Assembly: GCA_019751475.1 (NCBI GenBank)
Contig: JAIENH010000499.1
Location: 1 to 12,386, forward strand
DNA length: 12,386 nucleotides
Reading direction: 5' to 3'
DNA from: Cyclobacteriaceae bacterium
Lineage (GTDB): Bacteria; Bacteroidota; Bacteroidia; Cytophagales; Cyclobacteriaceae
How positions within the stretch are numbered: position 1 is the stretch's first letter; every line of letters starts with the position of its first letter. Below are positions 1 to 7,602 of the stretch, piece after piece. The notes under the pieces are model-generated. The model had not been told where the DNA came from. It did not search any database and saw only the letters and a program-made list of their open reading frames with translations. A program made the translations under genes and the position numbers.

Positions 1-69
1 AATGAATATCTAATATCGAGAGACCTGTTCTGTTAACTAAAAGGCATTGTTTTGCATCAATTATCTTTA

Positions 70-468
70 ATGCGAACAAGGCTTACTATTTTGATCACTA
101 TTTTTCTTTTGGCTTTATCGGCTATGCCAATAAATGCAGAGAGTGAAATTATCCAAGGGCAAGCTCAGCAACTGAAATTTTCAAATAGTTATCCAGACAA
201 AGCTAGTCACAAATCAGTCGGCCTTAGGCAGATAACAAACAACAGAACAACGGAGCCAACAAATAGTGAACACGAATCACGAATAGGAGAATTTCAAGAA
301 GCATTCACTAATGCCCCCGTCATTGAACTAAGTGAATCGTTTTTCAATCTCATTGAAGAAGTATATCAGCAAACAAAAAATTGCAGCTACCGCAAATCTG
401 ATTATCCAAATCAGGGCACGCTATTCAACATCCTGTTTCAGGTAATAATTTCTCCAAACGCCCCTTAG
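70..468 (+). CDS. Small exported protein of unknown function
   Basis: I do not recognise this protein. From the ATG at 70 it has 132 residues. The open frame extends back to a TTG at 52, but the ATG places the basic MRTR directly before a hydrophobic stretch, which is the better signal peptide. Residues 5-20 are hydrophobic and a signal peptidase I-type site (INA) ends at residue 23, so export across the inner membrane is likely. The mature part is hydrophilic, rich in Ser, Asn, Gln and Glu, with one Cys and no motif I can name. The C-terminus beyond about residue 100 reads differently and ends soon after a run of six A (375-380), so a frameshift that has altered or shortened the tail is possible but unproven. 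It lies 87 bases upstream of secDF on the same strand; no functional link is evident. Confidence is moderate that it is a gene and nil for function. Confidence 0.5.
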   Translation: MRTRLTILITIFLLALSAMPINAESEIIQGQAQQLKFSNSYPDKASHKSVGLRQITNNRTTEPTNSEHESRIGEFQEAFTNAPVIELSESFFNLIEEVYQQTKNCSYRKSDYPNQGTLFNILFQVIISPNAP

Positions 469-555
469 AGGTAGTTCTCTTATTCTTTCGATTTCATCGG
501 GTATAATTCCGTGAATTAATTTATTTCTTTTTCTCAATCAATAAACCACAACCTT

Positions 556-3555
556 ATGCGCAATAAAGGAGTAGTCGTTTTTCTCTCAGTCATCATATCC
601 TTCCTCTGTCTATATTACCTGTCATTTACTTTTGTATCTCGCAACATCCAGAACACGGCTACTGAAATAGCGACTGACAAAAGTGGGACAGTCAACTTAT
701 CACGAAAACAAAACTATCTCGATTCACTTTGGAATAAGCCTGTATATAATCTTTTGGGGAAAGAATTTACCTACAAAGAAGTTAAAGAGAATGAATTGAA
801 TCTTGGCCTTGACCTTCAGGGAGGTATGCATGTTGTCTTGGAAGTTTCACCGGTTGACATCGTACAAGCTTTAAGCAGTAGTCAGGATCCAAAATTTGCC
901 CTTGTCTTGCGAAAAGCAAGAGAACTTCAAAAGAGCAGCCAAGATGATTTCACCGATCTTTTTTATCAAACATTTAAACAGGAGTATCCAGACGGCAAAC
1001 TATCCACCTTTTTCTCATCCCTTTCTACCAAAGGACGCGTTAGCCTTACCGACAGAGATGATGAAGTCCTTAAATTCTTAAAAACAGAAATTGAAAGTGC
1101 GATTGATAGGTCATTTACTATTCTTAAGACAAGGATTGATCAATTTGGAACATCACAACCTAACATCCAAAGGCTACAAGGTTCGGGTGCAATACAAATA
1201 GAAATACCCGGTGCTGACAATCCACAGCGCGTACGCAAGTTGCTTCAGGGCGTTGCCCAACTTCAATTTTGGGAAATAGTTGATTACAATGATCCTGCAT
1301 TGACTCGATCCTTAACAGCCATCAATCAACTTTTGCTAACGGAACAAAACCGCATTAAGCAAACAACTCCAAATGATCTTTCTCCAAATTTGGCTATAGA
1401 TACAGCACTGACCGCCCTTGAAAAGCAGTTGCAGTCAAAGGAAACTGGTAACAATCTGGACTCGCTTACGAACGCCTCCGTTTCACCACTTTTTAAGTTC
1501 AGCAACGGAGTACCGTTTGCTTATAGTTTAAAAGACACGAGTGAAATTAATCGGATACTAAAACGTGCAGATGTGAAGGCGTTAATCCCTCGCACAATTG
1601 GTTGTTTATGGGATGTAAAACCAGAGACAAAAGGCGCACAAGGTGAAGAAGCTCTTCAACTAAACTTTATTAACCTTGGAAGGTCTGGCCAACCGCTATT
1701 GGATGGTGAAGTGATTAGCGATGCACGGTTAGACTACGATCAGTATGCCAGACCAGCAGTAAGCATGACAATGAATGCAAGCGGCTCGCGTTCATGGGCA
1801 AAGATCACTGCGGCAGCCGCCAGCAAATCTCCGCAAGGGAGGGTTGCTATTGTTTTAGATAAGTATGTGTACACCGCACCAACTGTTCAAGGCGAGATTC
1901 CAAATGGTAACTCACAAATTACCGGAAGTTTTACGATGGAGGAGGCTAAAGATTTAGCGAACGTTCTGAAAGCAGGGTCGCTTCCCGCACCCACGCACAT
2001 AGTTGAAGAAGCAATTGTAGGACCTTCATTAGGAAAGGCCGCCCAAAACCAAGGAATCATTTCTATGGGAGCTGGTTTAGCAATAGTGGTACTTTTTATG
2101 ATTGCGTATTACTCCAAGGGGGGCTGGGTGGCAAACATCGCACTGCTATTTAATATCTTTTTTATACTTGGAATTTTGGCGCAGTTCAATGCCGCCCTTA
2201 CGCTTGCTGGCATTGCAGGTATTGTTCTCACAATGGGTATGGCCGTTGATGCCAATGTATTGATCTTCGAACGAATACGTGAAGAATTAAAACATGGACG
2301 CAAACTAAGAGAAGCTATAAAGCGAGGTTATGAACGTGCTTTTGCTTCCATTTTCGACTCTAACATTACCACCTTCCTAACGGCTCTTTTCTTATTCGTA
2401 TTGGGACAAGGTCCGTTGAAGGGTTTTGCAATCACACTGATGATTGGTATTGCGACTTCTTTTTTTTCTGCAGTATATATATCAAGAGTTATCATTGAAT
2501 GGATGGTGCGTAAGGGAGATGATTCTAATATCTCTTTTGATACCGCGTTTTCAAAATTGTTTGAGAGTGCAAAAAGTTTTGATTTCATAGGTAAGCGCAA
2601 GATCACTTACTTAATTTCAGGGGCAATTATTATAGTCGGGTTTGTGTTGGTAGCAATACAAGGATTGAATTTAGGGGTAGATTTCAAAGGAGGAAGGTCA
2701 TACGTGGTCTCATTTAACAAACCAGTAGTAGCTACTGAGATTCGTTCAGCACTTTCAAAAAGTTTTCAAAATCAAAGTACAGAAGTCAAAAATTACGGCA
2801 GTAATCATGTAATGAAAGTAACTACTTCCTATTTGATTGATGAAGATACCGACACAGCCGATGAAACTGTAAAGCTTGCGCTCATTCAAGGTGTGGAAGC
2901 TTATACAGGGCTTAAATACGCTGAACAAGATACGAAAGTCGATGACCAGCATTTCACAATCTCCAGTTCAACAAAAGTAGGTGCTACGGTCGCTGACGAT
3001 ATTAAGGACTCAGCCTTTAAAGCGAGTCTGTTCTCTTTATTGGGCATCTTTCTTTACTTGCTTATTCGTTTTAGAAAATGGCAATACAGCGCGGGAGCTA
3101 TTATTGCGACCTTACATGATGGCTTGTTCGTGTTCGCATCTTTTGCTATTGCCCGTGCTTTTGGGTTTTCTTTTGAAATAGATCAGGTATTTGTTGCGGC
3201 CATCTTAACTATTATTGGTTATTCTATCAATGATACAGTTATTATTTATGACCGTATTAGAGAACAACTAGGTGTTGGCACAAAAAGCGATCGTATTCAG
3301 ATATTCAATGATGCTTTGAACATCACGTTGAGCCGTACATTAATCACCTCAGGCACTACATTATTTGTAGTGATTGTATTGCTACTATTTGGTGGGGAAG
3401 TATTAAGAGGCTTCTCCTTTGCGCTGTTCATTGGAATATTAGTAGGTACCTATTCATCAATATTCATTGCTGCACCCGTAGTAATTGATTTCGATAGAAG
3501 TGCCGAAGAGCCTAATATCAAAGTTGGCACAAAGAAAATAGTGCATACCAAATAA
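556..3555 (+). CDS. secDF: Protein translocase SecDF fusion
   Basis: SecD and SecF are membrane partners of SecYEG that use the proton gradient to pull exported proteins across the inner membrane. Here both are in one 999-residue chain, the usual form in Bacteroidota. Residues 6-27 form the first membrane helix, followed by a large periplasmic region containing the SecD motif LGLDLQGG (83-90). Five helices follow at about 505-660, with GMAVDANVLIFERIREEL starting at 561; D565 is the conserved membrane aspartate. The SecF half begins near 680 with a helix, then LGVDFKGG (706-713), a periplasmic domain to about 825, and five more helices with GYSINDTVIIYDRIRE starting at 888; D893 is the matching SecF aspartate. 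All key residues are present and the frame is intact. The ATG at 556 gives the typical MRNKG start. There is no clear Shine-Dalgarno sequence, as is common in this phylum. A 17-base gap follows before the next transporter gene. Confidence 0.97.
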   Translation: MRNKGVVVFLSVIISFLCLYYLSFTFVSRNIQNTATEIATDKSGTVNLSRKQNYLDSLWNKPVYNLLGKEFTYKEVKENELNLGLDLQGGMHVVLEVSPVDIVQALSSSQDPKFALVLRKARELQKSSQDDFTDLFYQTFKQEYPDGKLSTFFSSLSTKGRVSLTDRDDEVLKFLKTEIESAIDRSFTILKTRIDQFGTSQPNIQRLQGSGAIQIEIPGADNPQRVRKLLQGVAQLQFWEIVDYNDPALTRSLTAINQLLLTEQNRIKQTTPNDLSPNLAIDTALTALEKQLQSKETGNNLDSLTNASVSPLFKFSNGVPFAYSLKDTSEINRILKRADVKALIPRTIGCLWDVKPETKGAQGEEALQLNFINLGRSGQPLLDGEVISDARLDYDQYARPAVSMTMNASGSRSWAKITAAAASKSPQGRVAIVLDKYVYTAPTVQGEIPNGNSQITGSFTMEEAKDLANVLKAGSLPAPTHIVEEAIVGPSLGKAAQNQGIISMGAGLAIVVLFMIAYYSKGGWVANIALLFNIFFILGILAQFNAALTLAGIAGIVLTMGMAVDANVLIFERIREELKHGRKLREAIKRGYERAFASIFDSNITTFLTALFLFVLGQGPLKGFAITLMIGIATSFFSAVYISRVIIEWMVRKGDDSNISFDTAFSKLFESAKSFDFIGKRKITYLISGAIIIVGFVLVAIQGLNLGVDFKGGRSYVVSFNKPVVATEIRSALSKSFQNQSTEVKNYGSNHVMKVTTSYLIDEDTDTADETVKLALIQGVEAYTGLKYAEQDTKVDDQHFTISSSTKVGATVADDIKDSAFKASLFSLLGIFLYLLIRFRKWQYSAGAIIATLHDGLFVFASFAIARAFGFSFEIDQVFVAAILTIIGYSINDTVIIYDRIREQLGVGTKSDRIQIFNDALNITLSRTLITSGTTLFVVIVLLLFGGEVLRGFSFALFIGILVGTYSSIFIAAPVVIDFDRSAEEPNIKVGTKKIVHTK

Positions 3556-3572
3556 TAAACGAATCATTTAAT

Positions 3573-4955
3573 ATGACCGATAGCAGAGGAAATTTTTCGA
3601 GTCGAATAGGTTTTATCTTGGCAGCCGCTGGCTCCGCAGTCGGCTTGGGAAACATTTGGCGGTTTCCCTATTTGGCTGGCCAAAACGGTGGCGCAGCATT
3701 TCTTTTCATCTACCTAATCTTTATTTTCCTTCTCTGCTATCCCGTCATGGTGGGTGAACTCGCCATTGGCAGAGCTGCCAATAGTGACGCAATGGGTTCT
3801 TACACTAAGCTGGGCAATAAGCGATGGGGCTACTTAGGATTGTTCGGAGTATTGGCGGGAATACTTGTGCTGTCCTTTTACAATGTAGTAGCAGGCTGGG
3901 CGTTTGGCTACTTTGTTGAAATCTCGTTCGGCAACCTTTTAGATGAACCCAATTTTGGGAGCTTCTACAATAGCTATGTAAATGATATCAGCGATAATTT
4001 CTGGTTTTCAATTGCCTTCATGGCGGTCACCGCCCTGGTTGTTTCACAAGGTATCCAAAAGGGTGTGGAAGCGGCAAATAAAATAATGATGCCAGCACTC
4101 TATATTATTTTACTATCACTCATTGTTTACAGCCTTACTTTGCCAAATGCCATAGAAGGAATTAAATTTTATTTGATTCCCGATTTTAGTGAGGTTAGGG
4201 TTCAAACTATTTTTGATGGCCTACGGCAGGCTTTCTTTTCGCTCGGCTTAGGCATGGGTACTATGATTACATATGGTTCCTATGTCAACAAGCAACAAAA
4301 CCTTACCTCATCGGCTGCTATCATATCAGTGGCCGATACAATGGTAGCTTTTCTTTCGGGGTTGATGATTTTCCCTTTGGTATTTTCCCAAAACATGTCC
4401 CCGGCAGAAGGCCCACCACTTGTATTCATGGTTTTACCAAAGGTGTTTCATGAAATGGGACCCATGCTAGGTAAATTTATTGGCGGTTCATTTTTCCTGC
4501 TGCTCTGCTTTGCAGCACTCACTTCTACGATTTCTTTATTGGAAGTGCCCACTGCCTATCTGGTAGATCAAAAAAAACTAAAGCGCAAACACGTTGTATG
4601 GGGTCTGGCACTAGTAATCTTCATAGCAGGCTTACCCAGTATGATGAGCCAGGGGATGATACCCTTTCTGAATAAATTACCTTTCTACCAGAATCGCGAT
4701 TTTCTAACTTTGGTTTCAGATACGTGTGACATTATGCTTACAGTAGGTGGATGCTTAATGTGTTTTTTCATCACCTACAAATGGAAAATAGGCAATATGA
4801 ATCAGGAATTGGCACACGGAAATATCGGCTATACTAATTCATACCTTCGAAAATACCTGACTTTTACCATCAGCTATGTTTGCCCTTTCTTGTTGGCTCT
4901 TCTATCTTTCTTTATCATTATAGATAAGTTCTTTGGGCTTAACAATCTGTTTTAG
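3573..4955 (+). CDS. Sodium-dependent transporter, NSS/SLC6 family
   Basis: This is a sodium-coupled importer of the neurotransmitter:sodium symporter family, whose bacterial members (LeuT, MhsT, Tyt1, TnaT) take up amino acids. At 460 residues it is close to MhsT in length. The unwound first helix has the signature GLGNIWRFPYL (24-34). The MhsT-type GX9P motif for unwinding helix 5 is seen at G164-P174 (GVEAANKIMMP). Helix 6 carries FFSLGLGMGTMITYGSY (221-237). Helix 8 has AALTSTISLLEV (314-325), with T317/S318 in the place of the Na2-site hydroxyls. D255 before helix 7 probably corresponds to the acidic residue that replaces bound chloride in bacterial members, so I infer chloride independence. 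The substrate cannot be read from the sequence; a hydrophobic or aromatic amino acid is plausible. The short gaps on both sides (17 and 6 bases) suggest co-transcription with secDF and the CLC gene. Confidence 0.93.
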   Translation: MTDSRGNFSSRIGFILAAAGSAVGLGNIWRFPYLAGQNGGAAFLFIYLIFIFLLCYPVMVGELAIGRAANSDAMGSYTKLGNKRWGYLGLFGVLAGILVLSFYNVVAGWAFGYFVEISFGNLLDEPNFGSFYNSYVNDISDNFWFSIAFMAVTALVVSQGIQKGVEAANKIMMPALYIILLSLIVYSLTLPNAIEGIKFYLIPDFSEVRVQTIFDGLRQAFFSLGLGMGTMITYGSYVNKQQNLTSSAAIISVADTMVAFLSGLMIFPLVFSQNMSPAEGPPLVFMVLPKVFHEMGPMLGKFIGGSFFLLLCFAALTSTISLLEVPTAYLVDQKKLKRKHVVWGLALVIFIAGLPSMMSQGMIPFLNKLPFYQNRDFLTLVSDTCDIMLTVGGCLMCFFITYKWKIGNMNQELAHGNIGYTNSYLRKYLTFTISYVCPFLLALLSFFIIIDKFFGLNNLF

Positions 4956-4961
4956 GATATA

Positions 4962-6734
4962 ATGAGAGACAGTCTTGATCAATTCATTAAGAATATTCCA
5001 GCGTGGTTGCTTCAAAAACTATCCAACAAACAATTCCTGATTTTCGGTGCAGTGTTAGTAGGGTTATGGGCTGGTCTCACTGCGGTATTGCTAAAACTAT
5101 CTGTTCATTATCTGCAAGAACTACTGAAGCCATTAGGACAGCAGTACAAGTGGGTTTATTTTATCTCTCCCTCCATCGGTATCCTGTCAACCTATCTTTT
5201 CATTCGTATTATTTTAAATGGAGAACTTATGCGTGGCACATCCCATGTCCTTTTCGCTATCGCCAAAAAATCGTCCTTCCTTCCGCACAAAGAAGTATAT
5301 AGCCACATTGCGACCAGCGCGCTCACTGTTGGATTGGGGGGGTCGGCTGGCCTTGAATCACCCATTGTTCAAACAGGCTCCGCTATTGGTTCAACGTTTG
5401 CCTCGTTCTTTTCAATTAGTTATCGCGATCGCACATTATTGCTGGCTTGTGGCGCAGCAGCTGGAATTGCCACGGCCTTTAACGCGCCCATAGCTGGGGT
5501 TCTTTTTGCCTTGGAAGTGTTGTTAGTGGATGTGAGTATTTCTGCTTTCATACCGCTGTTGATTGCCGGAGCAGTGGGAGCTTTGTGTTCTAAGATCATT
5601 TTGTCAGAAGGTGTTTTGCTTTCCTTCAAAAATATAAGTGATTTCAACTACCACAACATTTTGTTCTACGCGTTATTGGGTGTGGCATGCGGTCTATTAT
5701 CTTCCTTTTACCTGGGAGCCTACATGAAAGTGGAGGCTATATTCGGTCGGATTTTTCATTCAGCCATCTCCAGGTTAGCGGTTGGATGCATTTTATTGGG
5801 GGTGCTGATAATTATTTTTCCTGCGCTATTTGGCGAAGGTTACTCATCCATCAAGCTGCTGGCCCTTAATCAACCTAATCTATTCTTTGACGGCAGTCTA
5901 CTGAAACATTTCTTCACGCAGAATTTATGGGTTTTAGGATTGGCTATTTTACTTGTCGGAGTAATAAAAGTATTTGCGGTGTCATTTACTTTAAACGCGG
6001 GCGGTAACGGAGGCAACTTTGCGCCCGCTTTGCTGGTAGGTGCTTGCCTGGGCTTCTCATTTGCTTTTCTAATTAATGCAACGGGATGGGCCAACCTCCC
6101 TACTTCAAATTTTTGTTTGGTGGCAATGGCAGGAGTACTGACAGGAATTTTTCATGCACCTTTGACAGCCATTTTCCTTATTGCGGAAATAACGGGAGGA
6201 TACGATTTGATTATCCCTTTGATGACAGTATCCGCACTTAGTACGGCCGTTTCGCGCTATTTGCACCCCCACTCGCTCGATGAAGCCAAATTAAGACAGG
6301 GAGATCAGTCTATCTCCTTTACTAAAGATAGTCATTTGCTTTCAGGGCTCTCCTTGGGAGAATTAGTGGAAACAAATTTCGTTTCAGTTAAATATAATGC
6401 CACGTTAAGAGCTTTGACCGAAGCAGTGGCACAATCATCAAGGAATATTTTTCCGATTGTGGATGATAGCGGAAAGTTGGTTGGAATTATCGCTCTGGAG
6501 AACATTCGTGAGATCATGTTCAATGTTTCTCTTTACGATACCGTGCGAGTAGATCAACTGATGCAAAAGCCATCAGTGATGGCAGACGTGACAGACGATA
6601 TGGCTTCCCTTATGGAAAAATTTGACAAGACAGGAGTTTGGAATATCCCCGTTTTGGAGGAAGGTAAATACGTTGGGTTTATTTCCAAGTCAAGGGTCTT
6701 TTCAAGTTATCGGGATAGGTTGAAAAATGACTAA
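4962..6734 (+). CDS. CLC-family chloride channel/transporter with paired CBS domains
   Basis: This 590-residue protein belongs to the CLC family of dimeric anion channels and anion/proton exchangers of the membrane. Residues about 20-435 are the membrane domain. The gating glutamate is E132 in GSAGLESPIVQ (127-137). The anion-site loop GGNGGNFAPALLVGA is at 347-361, and helix R carries LTAIFLIAEITGGYDLIIP (401-419). Y414 is a candidate for the conserved anion-binding tyrosine, but I did not align it with certainty. The first filter motif, canonical GSGIPE, reads RGTSHV (91-96). The position of the E. coli internal proton glutamate (E203) aligns with V186 in GVLFALEVLL, a channel-like substitution, so proton coupling is doubtful. 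Two CBS domains (about 474-525 and 530-585) form a cytoplasmic module that in relatives can bind adenine nucleotides. The start follows the previous stop by six bases. It converges with the regulator gene downstream, leaving only 23 bases between stop codons. Confidence 0.93.
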   Translation: MRDSLDQFIKNIPAWLLQKLSNKQFLIFGAVLVGLWAGLTAVLLKLSVHYLQELLKPLGQQYKWVYFISPSIGILSTYLFIRIILNGELMRGTSHVLFAIAKKSSFLPHKEVYSHIATSALTVGLGGSAGLESPIVQTGSAIGSTFASFFSISYRDRTLLLACGAAAGIATAFNAPIAGVLFALEVLLVDVSISAFIPLLIAGAVGALCSKIILSEGVLLSFKNISDFNYHNILFYALLGVACGLLSSFYLGAYMKVEAIFGRIFHSAISRLAVGCILLGVLIIIFPALFGEGYSSIKLLALNQPNLFFDGSLLKHFFTQNLWVLGLAILLVGVIKVFAVSFTLNAGGNGGNFAPALLVGACLGFSFAFLINATGWANLPTSNFCLVAMAGVLTGIFHAPLTAIFLIAEITGGYDLIIPLMTVSALSTAVSRYLHPHSLDEAKLRQGDQSISFTKDSHLLSGLSLGELVETNFVSVKYNATLRALTEAVAQSSRNIFPIVDDSGKLVGIIALENIREIMFNVSLYDTVRVDQLMQKPSVMADVTDDMASLMEKFDKTGVWNIPVLEEGKYVGFISKSRVFSSYRDRLKND

Positions 6735-6757
6735 AATAAAGGTCAGACGCAACCTCG

Positions 6758-7441
6758 CTATTCAATGAGCGCATGTAATAAATCCTGATTTATGATTACA
6801 ATCTTCCTTTCACGTATTTGTAAGACATTTTCAGATTTAAATCGGCTAATAGCTCTTGCCACTGTTTCGTGTGTAGTACCCGCAAATGAAGCAAGGTCAG
6901 ATCTTGAAAGAGTAATCTCCACCTGATTTTGGTTAGGCTTCCTGTATTTTTCCTGAAGGATCAACAAACACAACGCAATTCTTTCCCTTGTGGATTTTTG
7001 TGAAAACGATGCAATGTGGTTTACTAACACGGTAAATTCATGACTAAGATTTTGTAGCAGAATAGTTGAAAGCCTGGTTGACTTAGTTAATACATGAAAG
7101 AAGTCTTCCTTCGATAGTACATAAATGCCGCATTCTTCTAAAGTTTGTGCTGAGGTGGGGTGCTTTCCTTTGCAAAGCAAAGGGCGATAGCCAAACATTT
7201 CGCCAGGAGTATAGATGTAAACAATTTGTTCACTTCCATTTTGAGTGCGTTGGTATATTTTTACTTTCCCTCTCTTTAGAATATAGACTCCTTTGGGATA
7301 ACTGCCCTCTTGAAATAATTCCTTGCCTTTTACTACTCGCAATAGCTTCAAGCGCTCTCTAAGAAGAATTAAATCACCCGATGGAAGAGACTCAAGCAAT
7401 GGCTTGCTTGCGAAATAATATTTTGAAATAGCATCCTTCAT
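6758..7441 (-). CDS. Crp/Fnr-family transcriptional regulator
   Basis: This is a 227-residue DNA-binding regulator. Residues about 20-115 form a cyclic-nucleotide-binding-type beta barrel, including GVYILKRGKVKIY (51-63) and GEMFGYRPLL (80-89). A long dimer helix follows at about 117-150. The winged helix-turn-helix spans about 150-220, with the recognition helix near 189-201 (HETVARAISRF). E192 and R196 match the base-contacting Glu and Arg of CRP and FNR; the residue before the Arg is Ala where FNR has Ser and CRP has Gly. The cAMP-contacting Arg-Ser pair of E. coli CRP is not present around residues 93-97 (KHPTS), and there is no N-terminal cysteine cluster for an FNR-type iron-sulfur centre. 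The signal is therefore unknown. It starts at an ATG and is divergent from otsA across 161 bases containing an FNR-like palindrome, so it may control otsAB and itself. The YRPLL form resembles regulators common in Bacteroidota. Confidence 0.93.
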   Translation of the reverse strand: MKDAISKYYFASKPLLESLPSGDLILLRERLKLLRVVKGKELFQEGSYPKGVYILKRGKVKIYQRTQNGSEQIVYIYTPGEMFGYRPLLCKGKHPTSAQTLEECGIYVLSKEDFFHVLTKSTRLSTILLQNLSHEFTVLVNHIASFSQKSTRERIALCLLILQEKYRKPNQNQVEITLSRSDLASFAGTTHETVARAISRFKSENVLQIRERKIVIINQDLLHALIE

Positions 7442-7602
7442 CTTTTGATCTTCCCAATTTACTTAAAACCTGACAGTTGAGGGTTTTTATATTCTTGAAA
7501 TCATTATAGCAAGATGGAATTCTAATGACTTTCTAATTAGATATACCTCAGAACTTGATATCCGTCAAATTAATTGAATCCCAATGTAAATAGCTTGCAA
7601 TC
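7442..7602. promoter_or_regulatory. Divergent promoter region between the Crp/Fnr gene and otsA
   Basis: These 161 AT-rich bases separate two divergent starts and must hold both promoters. A 14-base FNR-type dyad lies at 7555-7568 and a perfect 10-base palindrome TCTAATTAGA at 7532-7541. Possible weak relatives of the Bacteroidota -7 element TAnnTTTG are TAGCTTGC (7591-7598, plus strand) for otsA and TAAATTGG on the minus strand, about 15 bases before the regulator ATG. Neither is a good match, so no transcription start can be assigned. Confidence 0.6.
7555..7568. promoter_or_regulatory. Candidate Crp/Fnr operator (FNR-box-like dyad)
   Basis: The sequence TTGATATCCGTCAA matches the FNR consensus TTGAT-N4-ATCAA at nine of ten defined positions, with one G for A in the right half. 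Its centre, between 7561 and 7562, is 41.5 bases before the A of the otsA start codon and about 120 bases from the start of the divergent Crp/Fnr gene. The neighbouring regulator has the Glu and Arg expected to read TTG/CAA half-sites. Binding by that regulator is inference. Confidence 0.55.

Noticed and set aside
41..60. TTGTTTTG (47-54) as a Bacteroidota -7 promoter element for the first gene
   Set aside because: It misses the conserved A of TAnnTTTG and no matching -33 TTG at proper spacing is clear.
1135..1144. Palindrome ATTGATCAAT resembling a regulator half-site pair
   Set aside because: It lies inside the secDF coding sequence in a region explained by its codons, and short AT-rich palindromes of this size are expected by chance.
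2109..2952. Minus-strand open frames of 64-92 codons inside secDF
   Set aside because: They are antisense to strongly conserved SecDF motifs, have no recognisable domain and look like chance open frames.
4976..4983. TTGATCAA palindrome near the CLC start
   Set aside because: It is inside the coding sequence (Leu-Asp-Gln codons), only 8 bases, and lacks the 4-base spacer of an FNR box.
6735..6757. Possible bidirectional terminator between the convergent CLC and Crp/Fnr genes
   Set aside because: I could not find a stem with a convincing loop and T-run in these 23 bases.
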